Origin: JBBTDV01 sp038042605 | GTDB taxonomy: Bacteria; Bdellovibrionota; UBA1018 | Assembly: GCA_964358645.1 (NCBI GenBank) | Contig: CAYHPW010000017.1 | Span: 1 to 50,271 of the forward strand | DNA length: 50,271 bases | Direction: 5' to 3' | In this document: piece by piece, positions 50,193 through 50,271 of the stretch | How positions within the stretch are numbered: the first letter of the stretch is position 1 | How the letters are laid out: each line of letters starts with the position of its first letter | The notes under the pieces: generated by a model | The model's database searches: none | What the model was told of the DNA's origin: nothing | Seen by the model: the letters and a program-made list of their open reading frames with translations, nothing else | Made by a program: the position numbers and the translations under genes

Positions 50193-50271
50193 GGCTTTGC
50201 CTCCGGATAATGCGGGTAATGACAATCCCAGCACAAGTAGCGGCCCGCATGCGCTTCAATATCGATTTGCG
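50189..50271 (-). CDS. C-terminus of a multihaem c-type cytochrome (partial)
   Basis: The last 27 codons run off the right edge. They read IDIEAHAGRYLCWDCHYPHY then PEAKP and stop, with one CXXCH haem motif (CWDCH). The TGA overlaps the ferredoxin ATG by ATGA. A cytochrome - ferredoxin - NrfD order is known for quinone-linked complexes (NrfBCD-, Qrc- and alternative-complex-III-like). The rest of the gene lies outside the window. Confidence 0.8.
   Translation of the reverse strand, partial: QIDIEAHAGRYLCWDCHYPHYPEAKP

Overview
The window comes from a Gram-negative bacterium with an LPS/lipid A outer membrane. Evidence is a complete Bam/Lol/Lpx block, several outer-membrane beta-barrels, lipoproteins, multihaem c-type cytochromes and an NrfD-type quinone module. 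The mix (methylmalonyl-CoA epimerase beside a rhomboid protease, lysS-lolCD-bamA-skp-lpx in one run, an RCC1/Ig-like lipoprotein, porin-cytochrome genes) would suit one of the lineages formerly called Deltaproteobacteria, but that placement is inference. I see no rRNA, CRISPR array, insertion sequence or phage.

Layout. 0.2-1.1 kb: a HigBA-type toxin-antitoxin pair with a palindromic operator, then tRNA-Leu(UAG). 1.2-4.8 kb: an exported DJ-1/PfpI protein, a small secreted protein, a TetR regulator, and a minus-strand set (N-terminally truncated GHKL ATPase, STAS-like DUF4325 protein, possible acyltransferase-like protein) attached to the end of the lipid A operon. 4.8-19.4 kb: a long minus-strand run, methylmalonyl-CoA epimerase - rhomboid - small protein - trxB - lysS - lolC/E - lolD - bamA - skp - lpxD - fabZ - lpxA - lpxB - lpxK - lpxL-like, tightly packed and often overlapping. 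It joins lipoprotein release, outer-membrane protein assembly and lipid A synthesis. 19.4-28.6 kb: a likely structured small RNA, a porin, a secreted protein of unknown role, tRNA-Ala(GGC) inside a perfect flanking inverted repeat, and a group of envelope or stress-type genes (two CBS-domain proteins, metallophosphoesterase, two small membrane proteins, MBL-fold hydrolase, PaaI-type thioesterase). 28.6-33.6 kb: a 1151-residue lipoprotein with nine Ig-like repeats and seven RCC1 repeats, a small lipoprotein and a beta-barrel.

33.6-40.2 kb is the most unusual part. A B12-binding-type radical SAM enzyme and a degenerate kinase-like protein are divergent from a GNAT acetyltransferase, a 10-codon ORF (MKKKFALTCF) with a very strong Shine-Dalgarno, a 14-bp hairpin and a YcaO-domain protein that keeps the nucleotide-binding motifs. 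A membrane histidine kinase and an OmpR-type regulator converge on ycaO and overlap its 3' end. The order of tiny ORF, hairpin and ATP-dependent modifying enzyme resembles microcin C (mccA-mccB). I propose it as a candidate minimal peptide-modification (RiPP-like) locus; no product can be inferred from sequence alone.

40.5-44.2 kb: a CDF metal exporter with a tandem repeat upstream, tRNA-Arg(UCG), exonuclease III and a PafA-like phosphatase, closed by a bidirectional terminator. 44.2-50.3 kb: a minus-strand electron-transfer operon, reading from the right edge: cytochrome c (C-terminus only), Tat-exported four-cluster ferredoxin, NrfD membrane subunit, cupredoxin lipoprotein, decahaem DmsE/MtrA-type cytochrome and MtrB/PioB barrel. 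Together they could carry electrons between the quinone pool, periplasm and cell exterior.
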